The notes beneath the pieces were generated by a model. The model was not told where the DNA came from. It was given only the letters and a program-made list of their open reading frames with translations, and searched no databases. Positions 44,951 through 52,737 of a stretch of DNA of 64,000 nt are shown one piece after another. The stretch covers positions 3,720,001 to 3,784,000 of the forward strand of contig NC_015953.1 in the NCBI RefSeq assembly GCF_000177195.2, in the 5' to 3' direction. The translations under genes were made by a program, and so were the position numbers. This stretch comes from Streptomyces sp. SirexAA-E. GTDB taxonomy: Bacteria > Actinomycetota > Actinomycetes > Streptomycetales > Streptomycetaceae. How positions within the stretch are numbered: the first letter of the stretch is position 1; each line of letters begins with the position of its first letter.

Positions 44951-45958
44951 GTGATCGCGACCGAAAGCCTGAGCAAGAGGTTCCCCCGGGTGACCGCGCT
45001 TGACCGGCTCACCTTGGACATCGGACCGGGTGTGACCGGTCTGGTGGGTTCCAACGGAGCCGGCAAGTCCACCTTGATCAAGATCCTGCTGGGTCTGTCC
45101 CCCGCCACCGAAGGCCGGGCCGCGGTGCTCGGGCTCGACGTCGCCACGGAAGGCGCCGCGATCCGGGAGCGGGTCGGGTACATGCCCGAGCACGACTGCC
45201 TGCCGCCCGATGTGTCGGCGACGGAGTTCGTCGTCCACATGGCGCGGATGTCCGGCCTGCCGCCGACGGCGGCGCGCGAGCGGACCGCCGACACCCTGCG
45301 GCACGTCGGACTCTACGAGGAGCGGTACCGCCCCATCGGCGGCTACTCGACCGGCATGAAGCAACGGGTGAAGCTGGCCCAGGCCCTGGTCCACGACCCG
45401 CAGCTGGTGCTGCTGGACGAGCCGACCAACGGTCTGGACCCGGTCGGCCGGGACGAGATGCTCGGCCTGATCCGCCGCGTCCACTCGGACTTCGGGATCT
45501 CCGTCCTGGTCACCTCGCACCTCCTCGGCGAACTGGAGCGCACCTGCGACCACGTCGTCGTCATCGACGGCGGAACGCTGCTGCGGTCCAGCTCCACCAG
45601 CGAGTTCACCCAGACCACCACGACCCTGGCCGTCGAGGTCACGGACAGCGACGAGCACCCCGACGGGACGCACGCCCTGCGCCGGGTGCTCGCCGACGCC
45701 GGTGTCACCCTCCTGGGTCTCGACGGGCTCGACGCCGAAGGGCTGCCGGGCGCCGGCCACATCCTCCTGCTGGAGGCGACGGGCGAGGAGACGTACGACC
45801 TGGTCCGCGACAGCGTGGCCGGGCTGGGGCTCGGCCTGATCCGCATGGAACAGCGGCGCCACCACATCGCCGAGGTCTTCCGGAGCGAGGCGGCCCCGCA
45901 GGCCGCCGCGGTCGCGACGGCCGGAGCAGGAACAGGAACAGAAGGGAAGCGGTCGTGA
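44951..45958 (+). CDS. ABC transporter ATP-binding protein (first of operon)
   Basis: A 335-residue ATPase: GLVGSNGAGKSTLIKILLGL (Walker A), YSTGMKQRVKLAQALVHDPQLVLLDEPTNGLDP (signature and Walker B), SHLLGELERTCDHVVVIDGG (H loop). A C-terminal domain of about 100 residues follows and ends in an Ala/Thr-rich tail. It powers one of the permeases that follow. Its stop overlaps the next start. The start is uncertain: GTG codons at 44939, 44945 and 44951 are in frame; the last begins just before the conserved IATESLSKRFP. Confidence 0.9.
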   Translation: MIATESLSKRFPRVTALDRLTLDIGPGVTGLVGSNGAGKSTLIKILLGLSPATEGRAAVLGLDVATEGAAIRERVGYMPEHDCLPPDVSATEFVVHMARMSGLPPTAARERTADTLRHVGLYEERYRPIGGYSTGMKQRVKLAQALVHDPQLVLLDEPTNGLDPVGRDEMLGLIRRVHSDFGISVLVTSHLLGELERTCDHVVVIDGGTLLRSSSTSEFTQTTTTLAVEVTDSDEHPDGTHALRRVLADAGVTLLGLDGLDAEGLPGAGHILLLEATGEETYDLVRDSVAGLGLGLIRMEQRRHHIAEVFRSEAAPQAAAVATAGAGTGTEGKRS

Positions 45959-46854
45959 TGAGCGCCGACACCGGGAGCGACGCCTCCCGGATCCACAACA
46001 TCGGATACCGCTCGTACGACGGCGTGCGGCTGGGCCGCGCCTACGCCCGCCGTTCGCTCTACTCGCAGTCGCTGCGCGGGTCGTTCGGCCTGGGGCGGTC
46101 CGCCAAGTCCAAGGTGCTGCCGATGCTGCTGTGCGGGGTGATGTGCCTGGTGGCACTGATCATCGTCGCGGTCGCCATGGCCACACCGAACATGACCGAA
46201 CTGCCGCTCAAGTACACCTCGTTCGCGATCTACCTCCAGGCCGTGATCGGCCTCTTCGTCGCTTCGCAGGCGCCGCAGTCCGTGTCGAGGGACCTCCGCT
46301 TCAAGAGCGTGCCGCTGTACTTCTCGCGGCCGATCGAACGCGTCGACTACGTGCTGGCCAAGCTGGGCGCGATGGCATCCGCCCTGTTCGTCCTCACCGG
46401 GCTGCCGCTCCTGATCCTCTATGTGGGCGCGCTGCTCGCCAAGTTCGATCTCGCGGACCAGAGCAAGTGGTTCGGACAGGGGATGGTCTCGGTGGCCCTG
46501 CTGTCGGTCCTCTTCGCGGGTCTCGGACTCGTCGTCGCCGCGCTGACCCCGCGGCGGGGCTTCGGCGTCGCCGCCGTCATCGCCGTACTGACCATCACCT
46601 ACGGAGCCGTGTCGACCGTCCAGGGCATCGCCTGGTCGACCGGGTCGGCCAGTGCCGTCCCGTGGCTGGGCCTGTTCTCGCCGATCACGCTCATCGACGG
46701 GGTGCAGACCGCCTTCCTCGGCGCCTCCTCCGCCTTCCCCGGCGGCGAGGGACCGGGTGCCGCGGCAGGCGTGGTCTATCTGCTCGTTGTTCTCGCGCTC
46801 GTCGTCGGCTCGTACGCCGTCCTGATGCGCCGCTACCGGAGGGTCGGGCTGTGA
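45958..46854 (+). CDS. ABC transporter permease
   Basis: A 298-residue ABC-2-type permease. A soluble N-terminal segment (IHNIGYRSYDGVRLGRAYARRSLYSQSLRGSFGLGRSAKSKVLP) precedes about six helices, such as VMCLVALIIVAVAM, FAIYLQAVIGLFVASQ and VVYLLVVLALVVGSYAVLM. It overlaps the ATPase stop (GTGATGA) and the next ATPase start, a sign of translational coupling. An alternative GTG start lies three bases earlier. Confidence 0.88.
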   Translation: MSADTGSDASRIHNIGYRSYDGVRLGRAYARRSLYSQSLRGSFGLGRSAKSKVLPMLLCGVMCLVALIIVAVAMATPNMTELPLKYTSFAIYLQAVIGLFVASQAPQSVSRDLRFKSVPLYFSRPIERVDYVLAKLGAMASALFVLTGLPLLILYVGALLAKFDLADQSKWFGQGMVSVALLSVLFAGLGLVVAALTPRRGFGVAAVIAVLTITYGAVSTVQGIAWSTGSASAVPWLGLFSPITLIDGVQTAFLGASSAFPGGEGPGAAAGVVYLLVVLALVVGSYAVLMRRYRRVGL

Positions 46855-47762
46855 CCACCATCGAGATCGACCACACCTCGCGCTGGTTCGGCAACGTGGT
46901 CGCCGTCAACGACGTGAGCATGACCGTGGGCCCCGGCGTCACGGGGCTGCTGGGCCCCAACGGCGCGGGAAAGTCCACGCTGATCAACATGATGGCCGGA
47001 TTCCTGGCCCCGTCGACCGGAAAGGTCACCCTCGACGGCAAGCAGATCTGGCGCAACGAGGCCGTGTACCGGGACATCGGCATCGTGCCCGAGCGGGAGG
47101 GGATGTACGACTTCCTGACCGGCCGGGAGTTCGTCGTCGCCAACGCCGAGCTGCACGGCCTGGGAGACGCGGCCGCGCACAAGGCGCTGGCCACGGTCGA
47201 GATGGAGTACGCGCAGGACCGGAAGATCTCCACGTACAGCAAGGGCATGCGCCAGCGCGTGAAGATGGCGTCCGCCCTGGTGCACGAGCCCTCCGTGCTG
47301 CTGCTCGACGAACCGTTCAACGGCATGGACCCGCGTCAGCGGATGCAGCTGATGGAACTGCTGCGGCGGATGGGGGCGGAAGGCCGGACGGTCCTGTTCT
47401 CCTCGCACATCCTGGAGGAGGTCGAGCAGCTCGCCTCCCACATCGAGGTGATCGTCGCGGGACGGCACGCCGCCTCCGGCGACTTCCGGAAGATCCGCCG
47501 GCTGATGACGGACCGGCCGCACCGCTATCTCGTGCGCTCCGGCGACGACCGGGCGCTCGCCGCCGCGCTCATCGCCGATCCGTCGACGGCGGGGATCGAG
47601 GTCGACACCACCGAAGGGGCCCTGCTGATCCAGGCCGTCGACTTCGGGCGCTTCACCACCCTGCTGCCGAAGGTGGCACGCGAACACGGCATCCGGCTGC
47701 TGACCGTCTCACCGTCCGACGAGTCCCTCGAATCGGTCTTTTCCTACCTCGTAGCGGCCTGA
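46851..47762 (+). CDS. ABC transporter ATP-binding protein (second of operon)
   Basis: A 303-residue ATPase: GLLGPNGAGKSTLINMMAGFLAPSTGKVTLDG (Walker A), YSKGMRQRVKMASALVHEPSVLLLDEPFNGMDPRQRMQLMELL (signature, Walker B) and SSHILEEVEQLASHIEVIVAG. A C-terminal domain of about 85 residues follows. It pairs with the upstream permease (GTGA overlap) or the downstream one, 30 bp further on. The Glu after Walker B is present, so it should hydrolyse ATP. Confidence 0.92.
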   Translation: MTTIEIDHTSRWFGNVVAVNDVSMTVGPGVTGLLGPNGAGKSTLINMMAGFLAPSTGKVTLDGKQIWRNEAVYRDIGIVPEREGMYDFLTGREFVVANAELHGLGDAAAHKALATVEMEYAQDRKISTYSKGMRQRVKMASALVHEPSVLLLDEPFNGMDPRQRMQLMELLRRMGAEGRTVLFSSHILEEVEQLASHIEVIVAGRHAASGDFRKIRRLMTDRPHRYLVRSGDDRALAAALIADPSTAGIEVDTTEGALLIQAVDFGRFTTLLPKVAREHGIRLLTVSPSDESLESVFSYLVAA

Positions 47763-47792
47763 GTAGTGGCCTGAAAGGAGCTGTGAAGCGTC

Positions 47793-48512
47793 ATGTACGA
47801 CCCCACAGTCGCCCGGCTCACCTACCGGGCCCTGCTCGGCCGGCGCCGGGCCGCCATCCTGTTCGTCCTGCCCGTGCTGCTGGTGGCCATCGCCGTGGCG
47901 GTACGGGCGTTCGCCGGGGCTGACGACAGCGTCGCCTCGGGCGTTCTCGGCGGGTTCGCCATCGCCACGATGGTGCCGCTGATCGGTGTCATCGCGGGTA
48001 CGGGCGCCATCGGGCCGGAGATCGACGACGGGTCGATCGTCTACCTGCTGGCCAAGCCGGTGAAGCGGCCGACGATCATCTTCACCAAGCTGATCGTCGC
48101 CGTCGCGGTGACGATGCTCTTCTCCGCGGTGCCGACCCTCGTCGCGGGGCTGATCCTCAACGGCAACGGCGGGCAGGTCGCGGTGGCCTACACGATCGCG
48201 GCGCTGGTCGCGTCGATCGCGTACAGCGCGCTGTTCCTGCTGCTGGGCACGGTCAGCCGGCACGCGGTGGTCTTCGGCCTGGTGTACGCGCTGGTGTGGG
48301 AGGCGCTGTTCGGCAGCCTGGTGCCGGGCGCGAGGACGCTGAGCGTGCAGCAGTGGTCCCTGTCGGTCGCGGAGCGGGTCGCCGGCGAAGGCCTGGTCAC
48401 CTCGGACGTCGGCCTGCCGCTGGCCACCGTCCTCCTGGTCGGCGTCACGATCGTGGCGACCTGGTACGCGGGCCAGAAGCTGCGGGCGCTGAAGCTCGCG
48501 GGCGAGGAGTGA
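47793..48512 (+). CDS. ABC transporter permease
   Basis: A 239-residue ABC-2 permease with about six helices: AAILFVLPVLLVAIAVAVRAF, VASGVLGGFAIATMVPLIGVIAGTGAIG, LLAKPVKRPTIIFTKLIVAVAVTMLFSAVPTLVAGLIL, AYTIAALVASIAYSALFLLLGTVSRHAVVFGLVYALVWEAL and LATVLLVGVTIVATWYAGQKL. The pattern ATPase-permease-ATPase-permease suggests two coupled exporters from one transcript. Cargo unknown. A terminator follows directly. Confidence 0.88.
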   Translation: MYDPTVARLTYRALLGRRRAAILFVLPVLLVAIAVAVRAFAGADDSVASGVLGGFAIATMVPLIGVIAGTGAIGPEIDDGSIVYLLAKPVKRPTIIFTKLIVAVAVTMLFSAVPTLVAGLILNGNGGQVAVAYTIAALVASIAYSALFLLLGTVSRHAVVFGLVYALVWEALFGSLVPGARTLSVQQWSLSVAERVAGEGLVTSDVGLPLATVLLVGVTIVATWYAGQKLRALKLAGEE

Positions 48513-48540
48513 GGCCGACGCCACGACGCATGCAGGACGC

Positions 48541-48565
48541 AACCCCCGCCCGATGGGCGGGGGTT
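48541..48565 (+). terminator. Terminator of the ABC operon
   Basis: AACCCCCGCCC / GGGCGGGGGTT, an 11-bp perfect stem with a GAT loop, 28 bp past the last stop and followed by GTTCC. Confidence 0.88.
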
Positions 48566-48584
48566 GTTCCGTGTGCGCGGAGCG

Positions 48585-48662
48585 CGGGCGCACGGCGCGG
48601 GGCGCGGGGCGCGGGGCACGGGGCGGGGCACGGGGCGCGGGGCGGGGCACGGGGCGCGGGGC
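48585..48662. repeat. GGGGCGC/GGGGCAC low-complexity repeat
   Basis: About ten imperfect heptamer units in a row, strongly G-biased on the plus strand. Useful as a variable marker; prone to slippage. Confidence 0.75.
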
Positions 48663-48879
48663 GTAACCCGTACGGTTATCGGTTCGTTGGGCCGGGCGCG
48701 TGGAGGCAACTGGAATCTGTGACGTCGAGCTTTCGTGACATCGGGGAGTGCCGGCGCGGGTGGCGGACATCACTCGTCGGGCCGGTCATCGGGCAAGTGG
48801 CCACCGTGAGCGACCTCCACCCCGCAGCCCAGGGGGACAGGGCAGTCCATCGCCGTGTCCCCGTACGAAAGGCATGCCC

Positions 48880-49572
48880 ATGCCCACGGAAGCCGCCCTG
48901 CTCGAATCCCCCGCACTGCGGGCCGAGCGGATGGGGCGCGTCGACGCCCTCGACAAGGTCAAGGCCCTTGTCATGCTCCCCGACGGGATGCACCTGCGCA
49001 CAGAGGATGTCGCCCGGTACTTCGAGGTGTCCACAGCCACGCTGAAGAGGCTCACGGATCGGCATCAGCGTGAGCTGACGGAGAACGGGATGAGGACTCT
49101 GCGCGGCGCTGACCTGCGGGTCTTCCATAGCGACATGCTGTCGCTATGGAAGGGTGGCGGGCCGGAAGGTTATCCACAGGCGGCGACCCAGCTGCGGTTG
49201 TACACCCGCCGGACCGTGCTCAACGTGGCCATGATTCTTCGCGACAGCGACATCGCCCGCTGCGTCCGGACTCGTCTGCTGGACGCCGAGGAGGAACTTC
49301 GGGTCTCCTACGCCTCGCTCGACCGCCGGGTCTCCCAGGTGGAAAGGTGCCTCGCCGGTGTCGGCAGCGCGCTCCAGGAGCTGGGGCCCGTACTCGGCAG
49401 GATGTCCTGCCGACTCGACGTACTCGACCGGAAGCTGGACGTCACCCATCAGGTCGTCGGTGCTGTCAGCGTCCGGCCGGCGGAGGTCTCGCAGGACATC
49501 GCCCGGCTGGACGCGTGCCTGGACGACGTCGCCCGCCGGGTCAGGGGCCTGGGCCGCTGTACGAGCGGGTGA
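48880..49572 (+). CDS. Unrecognised DNA-binding-like protein with C-terminal coiled coil
   Basis: A 230-residue protein I cannot assign to a named family. Residues about 18-85 (RVDALDKVKALVMLPDGMHLRTEDVARYFEVSTATLKRLTDRHQRELTENGMRTLRGADLRVF) look like a helix-turn-helix with phage-antirepressor flavour. YTRRTVLNVAMILRDSDIARCVRTRLLDAEEE follows, resembling the middle domain of phage-type regulators. From about 145 to the end a heptad pattern (LDRRVSQVERCLAGVGSALQELG...) suggests a coiled coil. The gene holds a 31-bp hairpin and a perfect DnaA box. Start chosen at 48880; ATG 48874 is alternative. Confidence 0.7.
   Translation: MPTEAALLESPALRAERMGRVDALDKVKALVMLPDGMHLRTEDVARYFEVSTATLKRLTDRHQRELTENGMRTLRGADLRVFHSDMLSLWKGGGPEGYPQAATQLRLYTRRTVLNVAMILRDSDIARCVRTRLLDAEEELRVSYASLDRRVSQVERCLAGVGSALQELGPVLGRMSCRLDVLDRKLDVTHQVVGAVSVRPAEVSQDIARLDACLDDVARRVRGLGRCTSG
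49122..49152. repeat. 14-bp perfect inverted repeat with 3-base loop inside a CDS
   Basis: CTTCCATAGCGACA (49122-49135) and TGTCGCTATGGAAG (49139-49152) pair exactly around TGC. It is AT-richer than its surroundings. A DnaA box TTATCCACA lies at 49170-49178. Confidence 0.85.
49170..49178. promoter_or_regulatory. Single perfect DnaA box inside the HTH/coiled-coil gene
   Basis: TTATCCACA on the plus strand, 18 bp after a 31-bp hairpin. Isolated boxes of this kind arise by chance now and then in 64 kb, but at this GC content rarely. Confidence 0.45.
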
Positions 49573-49712
49573 CCCCACTCCGCGGCGGGCCACCCGCCGG
49601 GGGCCGTCGCCGGGGGGACGGAAAACCGGTGGCCCCCGGCGGTGTGCTCGGGCACAGTATGTGCGACGGCGCCACGGGGCGGCGCCCACCGGAACCGGGG
49701 AGGAGCACGGCG

Positions 49713-49775
49713 ATGACCAGGAGTGAGAGTCCGTCGAGTTCCCCGCAGGGCGGTCCGCAGCCGGCACCGCGGTAG
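49713..49775 (+). CDS. Possible 20-residue peptide
   Basis: ATG at 49713 opens MTRSESPSSSPQGGPQPAPR and stops at TAG 49773-49775. A strong ribosome site GGGGAGGAG stands 7 bases upstream, unusual for random sequence. The region 49573-49853 has no other gene. The peptide is rich in Ser and Pro and has no known family. It could be a leader peptide, but no gene follows in frame; the tRNA gene starts 78 bp further on. Confidence 0.3.
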   Translation: MTRSESPSSSPQGGPQPAPR

Positions 49776-49853
49776 CCACATCAGCTACGCGCGACGCTGC
49801 CGCAGCAGGACCCCCGGGTGGCCACCCGTGCGCATCGCGCGGGGCCACCTCCC

Positions 49854-49939
<86 letters not shown>

Positions 49940-49982
49940 CAGAAGACGACAGGAGAGATCCGCCCCCACCGCGCCGTGACCG

Positions 49983-50015
49983 CCACCCGCGTGCGGAGCC
50001 GCCGCACGCGGGTGG
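49983..50015. terminator. Bidirectional terminator between tRNA-Ser and the HAD gene
   Basis: CCACCCGCGTGCGG (49983-49996) pairs perfectly with CCGCACGCGGGTGG (50002-50015) around AGCCG. It lies 10 bp past the stop of the leftward HAD gene and 44 bp after the tRNA. Confidence 0.85.
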
Positions 50016-50024
50016 GGCGGCGCC

Positions 50025-50840
50025 TCACAGGCGGGGCGTTGTCCGGAGCAGGTTCTCCAGCACCAGGGCGATGCCGTCGTGCTCGTTGGAGGCGGTGACC
50101 TCGTCGGCCACGGCCTTCAGCTCCTCGTGGGCGTTGGCCATGGCCACCCCGTGCCGGGCCCAGCCGAACATGGGGATGTCGTTCGGCATGTCGCCGAAGG
50201 CCACGGTGTCCGCCGCCTTCAGGCCCAGGCGGCGGGCGGCCAGCGAGAGGCCGGTCGCCTTGCTCAGCCCCAGCGGCAGGATCTCGACCACGCCCGGCCC
50301 CGCCATCACCACGTCCACCAGGCCGCCCACGGCCTGCCGGGCGGCCTCGGTGAGGGCGTCGTCGCTCAGCTCCGGATGCTGTATGTAGACCTTGTTGAGC
50401 GGGGCGGTCCACATCTCGGCGACGTCGTCCACGAGGAGGGCCGGCAGCGGCCCTTCCTGCACCCGGTAGCCGGGGCCGACCAGCACCTCGCCGTCGAGTC
50501 CGTCACGGCTTGCGGCCAGTGCCAGGGGGCCGACCTCCGCCTCGATCTTGGCCAGCGCGACCCCGGCCAGCCTGCGGTCCAGGGTCAGGGAGGTCAGCAG
50601 CCGGTGCTCTCCGGCGTGGTAGACCTGCGCACCCTGACCGCACACCGCCAGACCGTCGTACCCCAGGTCGTCCAGGATGTGCTTGGTCCAGGGGACGGCG
50701 CGGCCGGTGACGACGATGTGCGCGGCACCGGCGGCGGTCACCGCCGCCAGCGCCTCACGGGTGCGCGGGGAGACCGTGTGGTCGTCACGCAGCAGCGTGC
50801 CGTCGAGGTCGGTCGCGACGAGTTTGTAGGGGAAATTCAC
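50025..50840 (-). CDS. HAD hydrolase, Cof-type
   Basis: A 271-residue HAD phosphatase: YKLVATDLDGTLLRDDHTVSPRTREALAAV (nucleophile), HIVVTGRAVPWTKHIL and TVAFGDMPNDIPMFGWARHGVAMANAHEELKAVAD. A paralogue of the gene at 41040. Its GTG start overlaps the serS stop by four bases (GTGA), so it is translationally coupled to serS. A metabolite clean-up role is a guess. Confidence 0.88.
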   Translation of the reverse strand: MNFPYKLVATDLDGTLLRDDHTVSPRTREALAAVTAAGAAHIVVTGRAVPWTKHILDDLGYDGLAVCGQGAQVYHAGEHRLLTSLTLDRRLAGVALAKIEAEVGPLALAASRDGLDGEVLVGPGYRVQEGPLPALLVDDVAEMWTAPLNKVYIQHPELSDDALTEAARQAVGGLVDVVMAGPGVVEILPLGLSKATGLSLAARRLGLKAADTVAFGDMPNDIPMFGWARHGVAMANAHEELKAVADEVTASNEHDGIALVLENLLRTTPRL

Positions 50841-52114
50841 TTGGAGACCGGCTCCAGGACCTCGCGGCCGCCCAGGTACGGGCGGAGGATCTCCGGCACC
50901 CGCACCGAACCGTCGGCCAGCTGGTGGTTCTCCAGGATCGCCACGATCGTGCGCGGCACGGCGCAGAGGGTGCCGTTCAGCGTGGAGAGCGGCTGCACCT
51001 TCTTGCCGTCGCGCATCCGGACCGAGAGCCGGCGGGCCTGGAAACCGTCGCAGTTCGACGCGGACGTCAGCTCGCGGTACTTGCCCTGGGTGGGGATCCA
51101 CGCCTCGCAGTCGAACTTCCGGGAGGCGGAGGCACCCAGGTCGCCGGTGGCGACGTCGATCACCTGGAACGGCAGCTCCAGGGCGGTGAGCCACTGCTTC
51201 TCCCAGTCCAGGAGCCTGCGGTGCTCGGCCTCGGCGTCCGCAGGGTCGACGTACGAGAACATCTCGACCTTGTCGAACTGGTGGACGCGGAAGATGCCCC
51301 GGGTGTCCTTGCCGTACGTGCCGGCCTCGCGACGGAAGCACGGCGAGAAGCCCGCGTACCGCAGGGGCAGCTTGTCGGCCTCGATGATCTCGTCCATGTG
51401 GTACGCCGCGAGCGGGACCTCGGAGGTGCCGACCAGGTAGTAGTCGTCCTTCTCCAAGTGGTACACGTTCTCCGCGGCCTGCCCCAGGAAGCCCGTGCCC
51501 TCCATGGCGCGGGGGCGTACGAGGGCGGGCGTCAGCATCGGGACGAAACCGGCCTCGGTGGCCTGTGCGATGGCGGCGTTGACCAGGGCGAGCTCCAGGA
51601 GCGCGCCGACACCCGTCAGGTAGTAGAAGCGTGATCCGGAGACCTTGGCGCCCCGCTCCATGTCGATGGCGCCGAGCGACTCACCGAGCTCCAGGTGGTC
51701 CTTGGGCTCGAAGCCCTCGGCACCGAAGTCACGGATCGTGCCGTGCGTCTCCAGGACGACGAAGTCCTCCTCGCCGCCGACCGGCACGTCCTCGTGGACG
51801 ACGTTGCCGAGCAGGAGCAGCAACCGCTTGGCCTCGGCATCGGCCTCGTCCCGGGCGGCGTCGGCCGCCTTCACCTCGGTCTTCAGCTGGTCGGCCTTCT
51901 TCAGGAGCTCGGTGCGCTCCTCGGGGGTGGCCTTGGGGATCAGCTTCCCGAGCGACTTCTGCTCGGAGCGGAGTTCGTCGAAGCGGACGCCGGACGACCT
52001 GCGCAGCTCGTCGGCGGAGAGCAGGGCGTCGACGAGCGCGACGTCCTCTCCACGGGCGCGCTGGGAGGCGCGAACACGGTCGGGGTCCTCACGGAGCAGG
52101 CGAAGGTCAATCAC
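50837..52114 (-). CDS. serS: Seryl-tRNA synthetase
   Basis: A 425-residue class II synthetase that charges tRNA-Ser. The N-terminal antiparallel coiled-coil arm spans about 30-105 (EQKSLGKLIPKATPEERTELLKKADQLKTEVKAADAARDEADAEAKRLLLLLG). Core motifs: LTPALVRPRAMEGTGFLGQ, VGTSEVPLAAYHMDEI, YAGFSPCFRREAGTYGKDTRGIFRVHQFDKVEMF (motif 2) and SASNCDGFQARRLSVRMRD...PLSTLNGTLCAVPRTIVAILENHQLADGSVRVPEILRPYLGG (motif 3). tRNA-Ser(GCU) lies about 1 kb away. Confidence 0.98.
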   Translation of the reverse strand: MIDLRLLREDPDRVRASQRARGEDVALVDALLSADELRRSSGVRFDELRSEQKSLGKLIPKATPEERTELLKKADQLKTEVKAADAARDEADAEAKRLLLLLGNVVHEDVPVGGEEDFVVLETHGTIRDFGAEGFEPKDHLELGESLGAIDMERGAKVSGSRFYYLTGVGALLELALVNAAIAQATEAGFVPMLTPALVRPRAMEGTGFLGQAAENVYHLEKDDYYLVGTSEVPLAAYHMDEIIEADKLPLRYAGFSPCFRREAGTYGKDTRGIFRVHQFDKVEMFSYVDPADAEAEHRRLLDWEKQWLTALELPFQVIDVATGDLGASASRKFDCEAWIPTQGKYRELTSASNCDGFQARRLSVRMRDGKKVQPLSTLNGTLCAVPRTIVAILENHQLADGSVRVPEILRPYLGGREVLEPVSK

Positions 52115-52727
52115 CCCTCAAGGCTACCGGTGCGGGCATCCACCACTCGAACCGATATCGACGGGTGTGGCGTTTTGCCGGAATTGCCGGAATCGGTAAT
52201 CCTGCGGGGAATCGCGCGGCGGGACGAGGGGGCGGGGCCTTCGATAAAGAAGACCTAATGTGCGGAAAAGGGGCAAATTCGCCCCGTGGCCCGCGCATCA
52301 CCGGTACACGCGGCGGGAGTTGGGGGTCGCCGGCTCCGGTTTCTTGTCCACAGGTGGAGGGGGTCGGCTTTAGTTATCCACAGGCTGTGAGGAAGTTCTG
52401 TGGACATCGGAAGAGGGCGTTCCGAAAGTCGCGCGAGCGCGCTGCGTTCGTCGCTCAAACCTGATTCACGCACTCATTCGAGTGGGAATTCCTCGCTCTA
52501 AAGAGTTGATCAACGGAATTTGGGTGACATGGACGAGACTGCACGTCTGTGCGGGACCTTGGGGCGGTAGGGCGATTTGTCGACCATGCGGCTTACCGCT
52601 GTCGACTTGTCCCCAGGTGAAAACGACCCCTGTGGATAACTTTCGGGGTTCGGTCACCCCCCCGGCCTCCCGCGCGGGCACGGCCCCCGGCTTCCGCTCC
52701 TCAGACCCGGCCCCCGGCTTCCGCTCC
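52115..52727. other. Long intergenic region between serS and pheA with DnaA boxes
   Basis: 613 bp with no supported gene; small frames in it lack ribosome sites and family likeness. It carries the serS promoter side, a DnaA-box cluster (52344-52639) and, at its right end, one copy of a 27-bp duplication shared with the 3' end of pheA. GC is lower at 52480-52530. Confidence 0.7.
52344..52639. promoter_or_regulatory. DnaA-box cluster between serS and pheA
   Basis: TTGTCCACA at 52344-52352 and TTATCCACA at 52374-52382 on the plus strand, and TTATCCACA on the minus strand at 52631-52639, are perfect. ATGTCCACA (minus, 52399-52407) and TTGTCCCCA (near 52607) are single-mismatch relatives. Confidence 0.7.
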
Positions 52728-52737
52728 TCAGACCCGG
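52684..52737. repeat. 27-bp tandem duplication covering the pheA stop
   Basis: Two identical copies, 52684-52710 and 52711-52737, of a unit containing CTTCCGCTCCTCAGACCCGG. The second copy carries the pheA stop (52728-52730); the first repeats that stop in the same frame. Confidence 0.85.

Larger units (their letters stand above)
48513..48879. other. Intergenic region with terminator and GC-rich microsatellite
   Basis: 367 bp without a gene. After the terminator, positions about 48585-48662 consist of repeated GGGGCGC/GGGGCAC heptamer-like blocks. The remainder, 48663-48879, probably carries the promoter of the following gene; a site AAAGG (48868-48872) precedes its start. Confidence 0.6.

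Noticed and set aside
48585..48662. CRISPR or functional direct-repeat array
   Set aside because: Simple heptamer slippage sequence without unique spacers.
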